DNA of 64,000 nt from Treponema sp. (GCA_017525605.1 JAFXSM010000042.1:186001-250000), one strand, 5' to 3'. Positions 25,685 through 34,393 are shown, counted from the stretch's first letter. Numbers and translations: made by a program. The notes: generated by a model not told the origin, from the letters alone.

Positions 25685-27726
25685 TTTTCGCTTGTTTTTT
25701 CCTCATTTCCGCTTGCGTTTTCGTTCTGGAAAAGCGACTGGATTTCGTTCTTGTGCTTTTTTCCCTGAACGTCGCAAGGAATTTTTTCGAGGTAACGCCA
25801 CTTTTTCGGAATCACGACATTCTCGAAGAACTGCAGAAGATAATCATGGAAGAATTTGTTGATGTCGAATTTGTCCGCGCCGTCGAATTTCTTTTTTCCG
25901 TCAGCGTTCAATACGACGGCAGCTGCAAGGTACTGCCTTCTGTCGCTCATCGGAACTACGGAGCAGTCAGCAACAAGCCCTGTGCCGAGAATCCTGTTCT
26001 CGACTTCGACCACGCTGATTCGTTTCTCTTCGATTTTTACGATTGAGTCAGCCCTTCCCTTCAAAATGAACCTTCCGTCTTCGTGAATGTCAACCAAGTC
26101 GCCAGTTTTGAATCCTGCAGGGTCTTTTATGTACGGAGAAATGATTGTGAGGCAGCCGTCATCTTTGTCAGCCCAGATTTTTGCGTTGTCGAACGGCGTC
26201 CACAAATCCCCGTCTTTTGTTCTCTGCCTATATGCGATTCCGCTTGTTTCCGTTGAGCCGTAAACTTCGAGAGGGCAGAATCCGAACACGTCGATTGTCT
26301 TGAACGCGACTTCAGGGAGCAAAACTCCGCCAGAAGTGAAAATCCACGGATTCTTGAGCGGAAGTTTTGCGTTGTTCTCGGATTCAGCTTCCATGTTCGT
26401 GCGCTTCAAAAATGCCGGAACTGCGATAATCATGTATTCCTCGTCGTCCAAAAGCGAGAATTCGTTCGGAAATTCGATTCTTTTCCGCCTGAACGGAACT
26501 GCGAGCGAGAACGGAAGGCTTATCGTGAAGAGGAAGCCGTAGATGTGATGCTGGCTCACGGTTGCGCAAAGTTTCCGAGACAAAAATTCTTCGCCCCATT
26601 TTGAAATGACGAACGCGTTGTCCTCTTCGAATTCCTTCATGCGCTGATTCACGGCTTTCGGCTTCCCGGTCGAGCCTGAAGTGTACATGACGATTTTCGT
26701 CTCTTCCGAATCGATTTTCGGCGTCTGTAGGATTTCGCTCTCTTCAATCTGCGTGTTTTCGATTATTCCGTTTATGAAAAATGCGTCCTCGATTTTCCGC
26801 CCTTCGACTTCCGTCTGGTCGGTCAAAAATCGGATTCCGCTGTCAGAAGATTTGATTTCGCCGATGAATGACGGTGAAATGTTCGCCGTGAGAAGAACTT
26901 CCTTCTTGCATTGCAAGAGCGCGATGAACGTGCAGAGGAAAAAATAGTAGTCCTCGCAGTGCAGAATCCATTTTTCGCAAGAATCGTTGCTTTTTATGAA
27001 TTTCCGCATTTTCGCAGAATCCCGAAGGAAATCCTTCCAAGTGAGGAATTTTCCGTCTGACCATTTTCTCTCGTAGCAGATGACTGTATCCATCGGACGA
27101 GAAGAGGCATCGAAAGCTGATATCGGAATTGATTTTGGCATTTTTGAATTCACCACCATTCTTATTATAAATTCAACGGCAAAAATTATTCCCATGAACG
27201 CGTATGAGATTCCGCCGTTGTAAATTGACCACATTTTATCATTGCCGGACAGAATAGTAAAAAGAGCGATTGTTCCGTTAATGACGAAGAAAATGCACCA
27301 GACGAGAGTGACCGAGTGGCAATAATCCTCAACGCGACTTGCGATGAGCGACGTTGAAAGCTTTTTGTCTTTCAGACACGCAAGACGGAAGCAGATGTTC
27401 GGTCGTATGAAAAGCGTGGAAGAAAAAGTAAACAAAAAAACGATGTTCATCACGAGCGGATAGAGCTTTATGAAAAGCGTCTTTCCAGTCGCAATGCAAA
27501 CCACACCCCCCGCCACCAAAAGCGACGCCGACAAAATGAATTTCGAATTCTTTTTGACTTTGCTTTTCAGACTTCCCCTTCCGCCAGTCGCAACGAGCAA
27601 ATATACAAGCGCAATGAAAATCACAAAAAGCGAAAGCACTTTCACCGGCATTTTTAATACGACAAGACATATAAAGACGATTACCGGATAGATTATAGAC
27701 GCAACGATGAATAATACTTTTGACAT
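25681..27726 (-). CDS. COG4648-type membrane domain fused to AMP-dependent acyl/aryl-ACP ligase
   Basis: 681 residues from the ATG at 27726. Residues 1-~195 hold about six membrane helices; YPLVMN at 89-94, LVWCIFFVINGTIALFT at 141-157 and WSIYNGGISYAFMG at 166-179 match the COG4648 membrane proteins that in APE clusters are a separate gene beside the ligase. Residues ~205-670 are an adenylating enzyme: YTSGSTGKPKA (348-358), VYGSTE (488-493), TGDL (541), GRADSIVKI (557-565) and the C-terminal GKK lysine (~655). It would activate the aryl starter acid and load it on the ACP, at the membrane. The fusion is the notable point. Confidence 0.9.
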   Translation of the reverse strand: MSKVLFIVASIIYPVIVFICLVVLKMPVKVLSLFVIFIALVYLLVATGGRGSLKSKVKKNSKFILSASLLVAGGVVCIATGKTLFIKLYPLVMNIVFLFTFSSTLFIRPNICFRLACLKDKKLSTSLIASRVEDYCHSVTLVWCIFFVINGTIALFTILSGNDKMWSIYNGGISYAFMGIIFAVEFIIRMVVNSKMPKSIPISAFDASSRPMDTVICYERKWSDGKFLTWKDFLRDSAKMRKFIKSNDSCEKWILHCEDYYFFLCTFIALLQCKKEVLLTANISPSFIGEIKSSDSGIRFLTDQTEVEGRKIEDAFFINGIIENTQIEESEILQTPKIDSEETKIVMYTSGSTGKPKAVNQRMKEFEEDNAFVISKWGEEFLSRKLCATVSQHHIYGFLFTISLPFSLAVPFRRKRIEFPNEFSLLDDEEYMIIAVPAFLKRTNMEAESENNAKLPLKNPWIFTSGGVLLPEVAFKTIDVFGFCPLEVYGSTETSGIAYRQRTKDGDLWTPFDNAKIWADKDDGCLTIISPYIKDPAGFKTGDLVDIHEDGRFILKGRADSIVKIEEKRISVVEVENRILGTGLVADCSVVPMSDRRQYLAAAVVLNADGKKKFDGADKFDINKFFHDYLLQFFENVVIPKKWRYLEKIPCDVQGKKHKNEIQSLFQNENASGNEEKTSEK

Positions 27727-27733
27727 TTTGAAA

Positions 27734-27742
27734 TGAATAACA
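27734..27742 (-). promoter_or_regulatory. Possible extended -10 before the AMP-ligase gene
   Basis: TGT-TATTCA on the minus strand ends 7 nt before the ATG. This is a poor hexamer, noted because the spacing fits the other leaderless cases and palindromic copy 2 separates this gene from the ACP. Confidence 0.3.
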
Positions 27743-27746
27743 AGAC

Positions 27747-27922
27747 AAATATCAAGTTTTACAATGCATGGCAGGAACAAGCGGAAGCGGGGTTCCACTC
27801 ACGAAAACACGGAACATCGTAAACGATGTTCACGCCACCGCGTAGCGGTACTGCCGTTTTCGTGAGTGGGTTCCCGCTGGGAGCTTGTTCCTGCAACTAC
27901 GTTTTTCAATAACTTGACATTT
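27747..27922. repeat. ~160-bp palindromic element, copy 2
   Basis: Ends AAATATCAAG and CTTGACATTT. Arms GCAGGAACAAGC with GCTTGTTCCTGC, and CACTCACGAAAAC with GTTTTCGTGAGTG. Compared with copy 3, arm bases change on both sides so that pairing is kept. It carries an extra small hairpin (AACATCG...CGATGTT) that makes it 176 bp. It lies between the ACP and the AMP-ligase genes. Confidence 0.82.
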
Positions 27923-27942
27923 GACTCATAAAAGAATGGCTC

Positions 27943-28212
27943 TTAGTTTGCAGCCTTTGCCTGCTCCGCCGAAATGTATGATGCGAGCGCGTCAATCGAA
28001 GCGAAGTGCTCCCTCGTGTCCGCGCTTTCCGCATTGAACTTCACGCCGAATCTCTTCTTGAGCGCAACACCAAGCTCCAGCGCGTCGATAGAATCCAGCC
28101 CAAGCCCAGTCCCAAAAAGCGGCTCCGAGTCCACAATCTTCTCCGGCGTAACATCCTCAAGCTCCAGAGACTTGATAATACATTCCTTAATCTGCTGTTT
28201 CAATTCGTCCAT
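27943..28212 (-). CDS. Acyl carrier protein
   Basis: 89 residues, acidic, with the phosphopantetheine site Ser41 in GLDSIDALEL. The family carries the growing chain as a thioester. APE clusters usually encode two ACPs in tandem; only one is here. It is bracketed on both sides by copies of the palindromic element. AAGGAAAT upstream is the ribosome-binding site. Confidence 0.95.
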   Translation of the reverse strand: MDELKQQIKECIIKSLELEDVTPEKIVDSEPLFGTGLGLDSIDALELGVALKKRFGVKFNAESADTREHFASIDALASYISAEQAKAAN

Positions 28213-28270
28213 TTTGATTTCCTTAATTAGAATAATTTTTTTGTTTACTGTTTATCTTAACTATAAAAGT

Positions 28271-28427
28271 GAATGTCGAGTTTTACAATGCAATGGCAGA
28301 AACAAGCGGAAGCGAGGTTCCATACACGAAAACATTCAGCCACCGCGCAGCGGTACTGCCGTTTTCGTGTGTGGGTTCTCGCTGGGAGCTTGTTTCTGCA
28401 ACTACATTTTTCAATGACTCGATATTC
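28271..28427. repeat. ~160-bp palindromic element, copy 3
   Basis: Terminal repeats GAATGTCGAG and CTCGATATTC; arms GCAGAAACAAGC with GCTTGTTTCTGC, and CATACACGAAAAC with GTTTTCGTGTGTG; core CCACCGCGCAGCGGTA. The right end overlaps the stop codon of the acyltransferase gene at 28426. Confidence 0.82.
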
Positions 28428-29208
28428 AATCTTTTTTTGCTTCGTATATCGCGTCCTGCAATTTTTCCGTGCAGTTTTTTACCGCGATTCCGTTCGGAAG
28501 ACCTTCGAATTCGTCGGGCGCAATCGGCTTTAAGACGTGAATGTCGTAAATGTAGCGTTCTGTCGGGTTCACCTGCAAAAGCTTGTCGCCTTTCCGCATT
28601 CCGATTTTCAGATTTCCGCCGAGATACACAGGAAGAATCGGGCAGTTCGTGCCGATTGCGATTCGTGCCGCGCCTTTCTTGAACGGTCGCAAAGTTCCGT
28701 CGCTGTGGCTCCGTGTTCCTTCCGCAAAGAAAAGAATCGTTCCGCCGTCGCCAAGATTCACTTTGCAGCGTTCGAGGATTTTCGAAAAGTCCTCCGCATT
28801 CGTCATGAAAAGCGAATTGATGAGCGGCGAAAGCGGATTGGACTTTGACAACGCGCTTTTTGCGATGATGTCGCTCCACGGAAGCATCGACAAAAGCAGA
28901 ACCGAGTCGAAAAACGCAGGGTGGTTCGCAGCAACGACAACTGATTTTGCGTTTCTGAGCGTTTTTTTGTCCTCGTCGCTGATTTTGACTTTCACGAGTC
29001 CCGAAACTTTCGTGAATTTGATTCCGCCGCGGATTATCGGGTTCGCGATTTTCCTTGCACGACGCTGAAAATCCTGCTGCGTCTTAGAAAAAAAACGAAC
29101 GATAGGTAGAATCATAATTTCAAGCGAGATTCCGATTCCGAAATATGCAAACGTCAGAAGCTTGCAGACAATTCTGTAAACGTAAAGTATTTTCTGTATC
29201 ATCTTCAT
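28426..29208 (-). CDS. 1-acyl-glycerol-3-phosphate acyltransferase-like protein
   Basis: 260 residues from 29208, chosen for the ATGA overlap with the upstream stop. N-terminal membrane helix ~10-40; PlsC motifs NHPAFFD (His96 to Asp101) and FAEGTRS (161-167). In APE clusters this enzyme is thought to transfer the polyene acyl group to a lipid anchor; alternatively it serves general phospholipid synthesis. Confidence 0.93.
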   Translation of the reverse strand: MKMIQKILYVYRIVCKLLTFAYFGIGISLEIMILPIVRFFSKTQQDFQRRARKIANPIIRGGIKFTKVSGLVKVKISDEDKKTLRNAKSVVVAANHPAFFDSVLLLSMLPWSDIIAKSALSKSNPLSPLINSLFMTNAEDFSKILERCKVNLGDGGTILFFAEGTRSHSDGTLRPFKKGAARIAIGTNCPILPVYLGGNLKIGMRKGDKLLQVNPTERYIYDIHVLKPIAPDEFEGLPNGIAVKNCTEKLQDAIYEAKKD

Positions 29209-29813
29209 TTTGCACAAAAGCTCTCAATGAATTCGCTCGGGGAAGAAAAGTCGAACCGGCCGAGTTCTTTCGCTCCGTCAGTTTTCTCAGTGCCGATTAC
29301 GCACGCAAACGCAAGCGGCTTTTCGTTCTTCGCGCTTTCCGCATTTTTTGCGTATTCGTCCGGGATTTTTTCGTCCGCAAACGCAAAGATGATTTTCGAT
29401 TCTTTTCTGCACAAAACGGGCGCGACAGCCGACATAAGTGCCGCACTGAATTTCCTCTCGGACGGATAGACTGCGGTGTAGCCGTTTTTCATTCCGAGCG
29501 CGATTGTCGCAACGGCAGGCGGCGTGTTGAACACCGAAATCGAAAACTGCGCGGGGAGCACTTCGGAATCTTCCACGAGGGATTTGTTGATTTTCAGCTG
29601 CCTTGAAATTTCACCTCGGAAAGAAGCGAACACAAGCTTGGCGTTTTCGTTTCCGTCAAGCACATTGTGCACGACTTCAATCGTCATCTTCGAAATCTGG
29701 CTGAGCCTTCTTTTGAAAAGCGCGTCAACGTATTCGAGCTTCGGGGATTCAGAGAGATTCTCATCGTCCGGCCTATAAACTGCGATTTTGTTAATGTAGA
29801 TTTTCATGCTCAT
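29205..29813 (-). CDS. Beta-ketoacyl synthase N-terminal-like protein (non-catalytic)
   Basis: 202 residues matching the ketoacyl-synt_2 family (PF13723) found in APE clusters: FASFRGEISRQL, then FSISVFNTPPAVATIAL. The active-site Cys and both His of condensing enzymes are absent, so it is probably a structural partner or chain-length-type subunit of the ketosynthase. It begins 1 nt after the methyltransferase stop and overlaps the next gene. Confidence 0.8.
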   Translation of the reverse strand: MSMKIYINKIAVYRPDDENLSESPKLEYVDALFKRRLSQISKMTIEVVHNVLDGNENAKLVFASFRGEISRQLKINKSLVEDSEVLPAQFSISVFNTPPAVATIALGMKNGYTAVYPSERKFSAALMSAVAPVLCRKESKIIFAFADEKIPDEYAKNAESAKNEKPLAFACVIGTEKTDGAKELGRFDFSSPSEFIESFCAK

Positions 29814-29814
29814 A

Positions 29815-30921
29815 TCACGCTTTCTTGAAATTCAATAGCGAATAGAAATTCGTTCCGAGATTGTGATGCGAAGCCGCAAGGACGAATCCGGCACTTTCGA
29901 TTGCCTCGACAAGTTCCGCGAATCTGTACATTTTGCTGTTTCCGTTCGCGATGCAGGTGAAATAAAGGCTCGTTGCCTGCAATGCATAGCTTTCGCCCTC
30001 GAATTTCTGCATGTCCCAAAGCGGCTCCAGAACCCACACGTCGCATTTGTCGTCGATTGAACTATGGATTTTCTTCAATATTTTCGTAATCTGCTTGAGG
30101 CTGAAACAGTCGAGGAACTGGCTCATCCAAACTGCGTCCGCGCCCTCAGGGAATTTCGTCGTCTCGTCCAAAACGTTTCCGCTCACAAAACTGATTCTGT
30201 CGGCGAATCCAGCTTCCGCTGCATTTTTTTCCGCAACTTTCGTCTGACCTGGCAAATCGATTATCGTGACGCTCACGTCAGGATTGTATTTGCATGAGGA
30301 AATTGCCCATTTTGCGGTGTTTCCGCCGATGTCGAAAAGGTTCTTGGGCTTTTTGGCGAACACAATCGGCAACGCTTCCGGAAAAGCGATATCGGAATAG
30401 AAATGGTCGAATTCGAACCACGATTTCTTCTCGCGCTCGGGCAATGAAGAAAGAGCCTCGTAAACTGTCGTCCAGTTCTCGCCGAACTGCTTGAGTCCTT
30501 CCGGCTTTCCGTATTCGATTGACTCAAGAAGATTGAACGCGCCTTTGTAGCAGATGTCGTTCGCAAAATTGAAATTTACGCGCGTGCATTCGTCTTCGAG
30601 CAGGAAAAAGCCGATTTTTCCGAGAACGAGCTTTTCGGTTTCATCATCAACGTCGTTTTCTTTGAGTTTCACGACTCCCATTCCGAGTGCCATCTCCACG
30701 AGGACGCTCACTCCGTATGATGAAATTCCAGATTTGTCGGAAAGTTCCTTTGCGCTGATTCCGTCTTCGCCCGAATCGGAAATCATTCTCAATAATCCAA
30801 GCTCAATAAGTGCCCTCATCGCCTGAAAAGTCAGCGGCGAGAATGCGATTTTCATTGCCTCGACTTTCGCGTCGATGGCACGGATTTTATCTGTGTAATA
30901 TGACTGATTCTCAATTTTCAT
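29815..30921 (-). CDS. SAM-dependent O-methyltransferase with winged-helix N-terminus
   Basis: 368 residues from 30921. The N-terminal ~100 residues form a dimerisation/winged-helix domain (ISAKELSDKSGISSYGV); the SAM-binding motif LFDIGGNT is near residue 193 and an acidic IIDLPGQ follows. It is the plant-OMT/hydroxyneurosporene type and probably methylates the aryl head group of the polyene. It is the first gene of the first half of the cluster and has a perfect TGA-TATAAT 7 nt before the ATG. An ATG 27 nt further upstream would place the promoter inside the gene. Confidence 0.88.
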   Translation of the reverse strand: MKIENQSYYTDKIRAIDAKVEAMKIAFSPLTFQAMRALIELGLLRMISDSGEDGISAKELSDKSGISSYGVSVLVEMALGMGVVKLKENDVDDETEKLVLGKIGFFLLEDECTRVNFNFANDICYKGAFNLLESIEYGKPEGLKQFGENWTTVYEALSSLPEREKKSWFEFDHFYSDIAFPEALPIVFAKKPKNLFDIGGNTAKWAISSCKYNPDVSVTIIDLPGQTKVAEKNAAEAGFADRISFVSGNVLDETTKFPEGADAVWMSQFLDCFSLKQITKILKKIHSSIDDKCDVWVLEPLWDMQKFEGESYALQATSLYFTCIANGNSKMYRFAELVEAIESAGFVLAASHHNLGTNFYSLLNFKKA

Positions 30922-30928
30922 GCGTTGA

Positions 30929-30937
30929 ATTATATCA
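30929..30937 (-). promoter_or_regulatory. Extended -10 of the APE-like operon (leaderless arrangement)
   Basis: TGA-TATAAT on the minus strand ends 7 nt before the ATG at 30921; the gap TCAACGC contains no ribosome-binding site. Confidence 0.68.
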
Positions 30938-30988
30938 GCAAAATCCAAAAAACTTCACTTGCATTGCAGATTGCCTGTCAGAAAATCG

Positions 30989-30997
30989 TGTTATACT
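30989..30997 (+). promoter_or_regulatory. Extended -10 of the cytidylate-kinase-like gene
   Basis: TGT-TATACT, 47 nt before the ATG. This gene has a normal leader with a strong ribosome-binding site (AAGGGGGG), unlike the leaderless cases. Confidence 0.55.
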
Positions 30998-31044
30998 GAA
31001 ACAACAGCAAATGCTGATTCTATGAAAAATTAAGGGGGGCAAAT

Positions 31045-31686
31045 ATGAGAAAATACATCACTATAAGCCGCGAATACGGTTCTGGCGGAAGGATAATCGG
31101 AAAAAAGGTCGCGGAGAATCTCGGATACGACTTTTACGACAGGGAAATAATCGACATGGCTGCCGAGCACAGCGGGCTTTCTGCGGATTTCATCGAGAAA
31201 ACCGAGCAGAACATTTCGTCGGGCTGGCTTTACAACCTGCTTCTCGGGACGAGCTATTCGGGAACGACTGTCGGCTCCAGCGTTCAGCAAATCGGCTCGC
31301 AGTGTCTGCCGCTTGCGGATCAGGTTTTCAATGCCGAGAGAAAGGTGATTCTTGGGCTTACGGAAAAGCCTTGCGTCGTCGTCGGCCGCTGTGCGGATTA
31401 CATTTTCAGAACGTCGGAAGATGTTGACAGAAAAGATTTGCTCAACATTTTCATTTATGCGGATTTCGACGACAAAGTTAAGCGTGTCGCGGAACGATTG
31501 AACATTGACGAAAAAGCGGCTGCGAAAACCGTCCAGCAGGTGGACAAGCGTCGCGCGAACCACTACAACACGTTCACGGAAGACACCTGGGGCGACAGAA
31601 AAATCTACGACCTCCTGATAAACTCAAGCACGCTCGGAGTTGACCAGACGGTCGATATGCTCACGGCATTCATCAGAAGAGCGTAG
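31045..31686 (+). CDS. Cytidylate kinase-like family protein
   Basis: 213 residues of the cytidylate_kin2 family: SREYGSGGRIIGKKVAE at 8-24 as P-loop-like start, YDFYDREII, then VVVGRCADYI (~113-122) and a Lys/Arg-rich LID-type region (DKRRANHYNTFT). True CMP kinases differ in the NMP-binding part, so substrate specificity is uncertain; nucleoside monophosphate phosphorylation is the likely chemistry. Confidence 0.85.
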   Translation: MRKYITISREYGSGGRIIGKKVAENLGYDFYDREIIDMAAEHSGLSADFIEKTEQNISSGWLYNLLLGTSYSGTTVGSSVQQIGSQCLPLADQVFNAERKVILGLTEKPCVVVGRCADYIFRTSEDVDRKDLLNIFIYADFDDKVKRVAERLNIDEKAAAKTVQQVDKRRANHYNTFTEDTWGDRKIYDLLINSSTLGVDQTVDMLTAFIRRA

Positions 31687-31707
31687 GATTTTTTTAGATA
31701 AATCGTT

Positions 31708-33012
31708 CTAGTTTCGTTTTTGAGGCGGAAGAATCAGCTTTATGCGCACGAGCTTGATTCTCCGCCTTTCGATTTCTTCGACTTTGTATGTGATTCCGTC
31801 GATTTTAAGAGAAGCGGAAACTTCAGGCAGTTCGTCGAACTGTTCGAGAAGCCAGCCTGCAATCGTGTGGAATTCGTCGGAAACCAAGTCCAAATCGAGA
31901 AGCTCGTTCACATCGTCGATTTTCATGTCGCCTGGAACAAGATACTCGACGAGCGAAATCGGAGTGATTCTGTTCTCGGGCTGAATCTCATTCGGCGAAT
32001 CCTCGTGGACGCTCCTTCCGAAAACAGCCCGCATTATGTCGTCAATCGTTGCGATTCCGATGTTCGAGCCGTTCTCGTCAATCGCAATCGCGAAATTCGT
32101 CTGCTCTTTTTTGAACCTGGCAAGAAGCTCCGTCGCCATCAGAGTTTCAGGAACATAGATTACAGGCTGCATCACTTTCGATATGAAATTCTTCGAATCC
32201 TTGTACCGTCCGTTCATCAGAATCTGCTTGTAGTAAATCATGCCCAAAACATTGTCGAATTCGCCGTCGCAGACAGGAATCCGCGAAAATCCGGTCTCAG
32301 TGAAAATGTTCACGATTTCCTCGAAAGTCGCGTTTGCAGGAATGAATTTTACTGCTGAACGGTGGCGCATTATGTCGTGGATTCGAAGGTCGGTGAAGTC
32401 GAAAATCTTGTACAGCATCTTCTTTTCGCTGTGTTCGAGAGTTCCTTCGTTCTCGCCGACTTCAATCAGCGATTTCAGCTCTTCTTCTGTTATCAGGTTC
32501 TTGTCGTTTTTCCAGAGCGAATTGAGGATTATCGTCATTCCGCCAGAAATCTTCGCGAAAATCCAGACGATAGGATAGAGCATCCTTTCAAGCCAGATGA
32601 GCGTTGTCGCGAACATCGACGCGGCCTCTACAGGATGGACTGCCGAGAAAGTTTTCGGGGTTATCTCGCCAAAGATAATCAAAACGAACGCCATGATGAA
32701 TGTTGCCGCCACGCTTCCTGCTTCGCCAGCGATTTTTACGGCGACCGCAGTTGCAAGACCGGACGCGAGCGAAGTCACAAAGTTGATTCCGATGAGAATG
32801 AGCGAAAGAAGCTTGTCCGTGTCTTTTTTAAGGAACGCGATTTTTCTTGCAGGAGAAGAACGTCTATTCGGGTCGTCTTCTTTCAGCATTTGGCGAAGAG
32901 TCATTTTCGTTATCGAAAGGAACGCAGTCTCGCACGACGCGAAGAATGCCACGACTCCAACAAGAACAACGACGGCGATTGAAGGAAGGATTATGTCAGT
33001 CAGCACTTGCAT
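31708..33012 (-). CDS. CNNM/CorC-family transporter-associated protein, second of tandem pair
   Basis: 434 residues from 33012, set by GAGGAG upstream and a 17-nt overlap with its partner. DUF21 membrane domain ~1-185 (IIFGEITPKTF), a CBS pair ~205-330 (FSRIPVCDGEFDNVLGMIYYK), and the CorC_HlyC C-terminal domain from ~345. The family is linked to Mg2+/Co2+ efflux; older hemolysin labels are not informative. Confidence 0.9.
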   Translation of the reverse strand: MQVLTDIILPSIAVVVLVGVVAFFASCETAFLSITKMTLRQMLKEDDPNRRSSPARKIAFLKKDTDKLLSLILIGINFVTSLASGLATAVAVKIAGEAGSVAATFIMAFVLIIFGEITPKTFSAVHPVEAASMFATTLIWLERMLYPIVWIFAKISGGMTIILNSLWKNDKNLITEEELKSLIEVGENEGTLEHSEKKMLYKIFDFTDLRIHDIMRHRSAVKFIPANATFEEIVNIFTETGFSRIPVCDGEFDNVLGMIYYKQILMNGRYKDSKNFISKVMQPVIYVPETLMATELLARFKKEQTNFAIAIDENGSNIGIATIDDIMRAVFGRSVHEDSPNEIQPENRITPISLVEYLVPGDMKIDDVNELLDLDLVSDEFHTIAGWLLEQFDELPEVSASLKIDGITYKVEEIERRRIKLVRIKLILPPQKRN

Positions 33013-34393
33013 TCTGCTCCTCCTCGACATCGTCCCTGTCGTCTTTATCGTCGATATCGTCAATATTTCCGATGTCAGTGAAGAAAAGTCCGCTTTCTTC
33101 CTCGACTTCCTCAAAAATCTTCGTGCAGTGAATCTTCGAAATCCTCATTCCCTCAAGTTCTTCGACTTTGAATGCGTATCCGCCTTCTTCGATTTCGTCG
33201 CCCATGACTGCCATTCTGTCGAGTTTTTCAAGGACGAATCCGGCAATCGTCTCGTTCATGTTCGTGTCGAATTTGATGCGGAGTTTTTCCTCCAAATCGA
33301 TTAGGCGTGTCTGCCCGTCTATCACTTTGTCGTCAAAGTCTTCAGTTTTCTCGGATTCAACGGATGTCGCCCAGCCTTTCTTTTCAAAGTCGTCAGCGAT
33401 TCCTCCGAAAATCTCACGCGCGATGTCCTCGGTCGTCAAAATTCCGTCCGTTCCCGAATATTCGTCGATTACGATTGCGAAATTCTGCCTTTTCTCGTTC
33501 AGAAGCTCCTGAATCTGGCTCATCTTGGTGCTTCCCGGAATGAAAAGCGGGGGGCGCATTACTTTTTCCACAGAGAATTTTTCCCTGTTGCCTGAATAGA
33601 AAAGCATGTCCTTCACATAGAGAACGCCGATTATGTTGTCCAAATCTTCTTTATAAACAGGGAAACGCGACAGAGACCTTCTCTCCGAAAGCATGATTAT
33701 GTCGCTGAACGAGGAATTTGCTTTTATGCCGATTACGTTGCGACGCGGAACCATTATGTCAACCGCGGCAAGGTCGGTGAATTTGAAGACGCGGCTCATC
33801 ATCTTCTTTTCGTTGTTGCGGATTACGCCCTCTTCGCCACCAACATCGATGAACGTCTTGATTTCATCTTCCGTGAACGAAACTTTTTTCTTCCGCGTGT
33901 CGATTCCGACGAGCCTCAAAAGCGTCCTCGATATGAAAGTGAAGAACACGACGAACGGCCGAAGAATCCAGAAGAAAAGCGTGACGAATCCCGACAATCC
34001 GAACGCGATGCTCTCCGGGTGCCTTGTCGTGACGCTTTTCGGAGTGATTTCGCCGAACACGAGAAGGAGCACGGTCGAAATTCCTGTCGCAATTCCGAGT
34101 CCTTTCGGGCCGAAAATGTCCAAGAATACTGAAGTCAGAACAACAGACAACGCGACGTTCACGATTTCGTTTCCGACCAAAAGCATATTCAGAAGCTCTT
34201 CTTTCTGGTCGAGCAATTTTCCGACGCGAATTGCCTTTTTGTCGCCCTTCTGCCTGAGAAAGTGCACGCGGAGCTTGTTCAGCGCGAGGAATGCGCTTTC
34301 GCTTGCAGAAAAGAGCATAGAGAGAGTGACGAATGTCGCCGCAACGACAATCAGAATGAGGAGTCCAACGGGACTCGACGAGGGGTCATCCAT
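32996..34393 (-). CDS. CNNM/CorC-family transporter-associated protein, first of tandem pair
   Basis: 465 residues with the same order: DUF21 membrane domain (VFGEITPKSVTTRHPE), CBS pair (LSRFPVYKEDLDNIIGVLYVKD), CorC_HlyC domain, and an extra Asp/Glu-rich tail of ~35 residues (DIDDKDDRDDVEEE) missing from its partner. The two are paralogues that overlap by 17 nt and were probably made by tandem duplication; they may act as a heterodimer. Confidence 0.9.
   Translation of the reverse strand: MDDPSSSPVGLLILIVVAATFVTLSMLFSASESAFLALNKLRVHFLRQKGDKKAIRVGKLLDQKEELLNMLLVGNEIVNVALSVVLTSVFLDIFGPKGLGIATGISTVLLLVFGEITPKSVTTRHPESIAFGLSGFVTLFFWILRPFVVFFTFISRTLLRLVGIDTRKKKVSFTEDEIKTFIDVGGEEGVIRNNEKKMMSRVFKFTDLAAVDIMVPRRNVIGIKANSSFSDIIMLSERRSLSRFPVYKEDLDNIIGVLYVKDMLFYSGNREKFSVEKVMRPPLFIPGSTKMSQIQELLNEKRQNFAIVIDEYSGTDGILTTEDIAREIFGGIADDFEKKGWATSVESEKTEDFDDKVIDGQTRLIDLEEKLRIKFDTNMNETIAGFVLEKLDRMAVMGDEIEEGGYAFKVEELEGMRISKIHCTKIFEEVEEESGLFFTDIGNIDDIDDKDDRDDVEEEQNASAD

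Noticed and set aside
31708..34393. Hemolysins
   Set aside because: The family name is historical; DUF21-CBS-CorC architecture indicates metal homeostasis.
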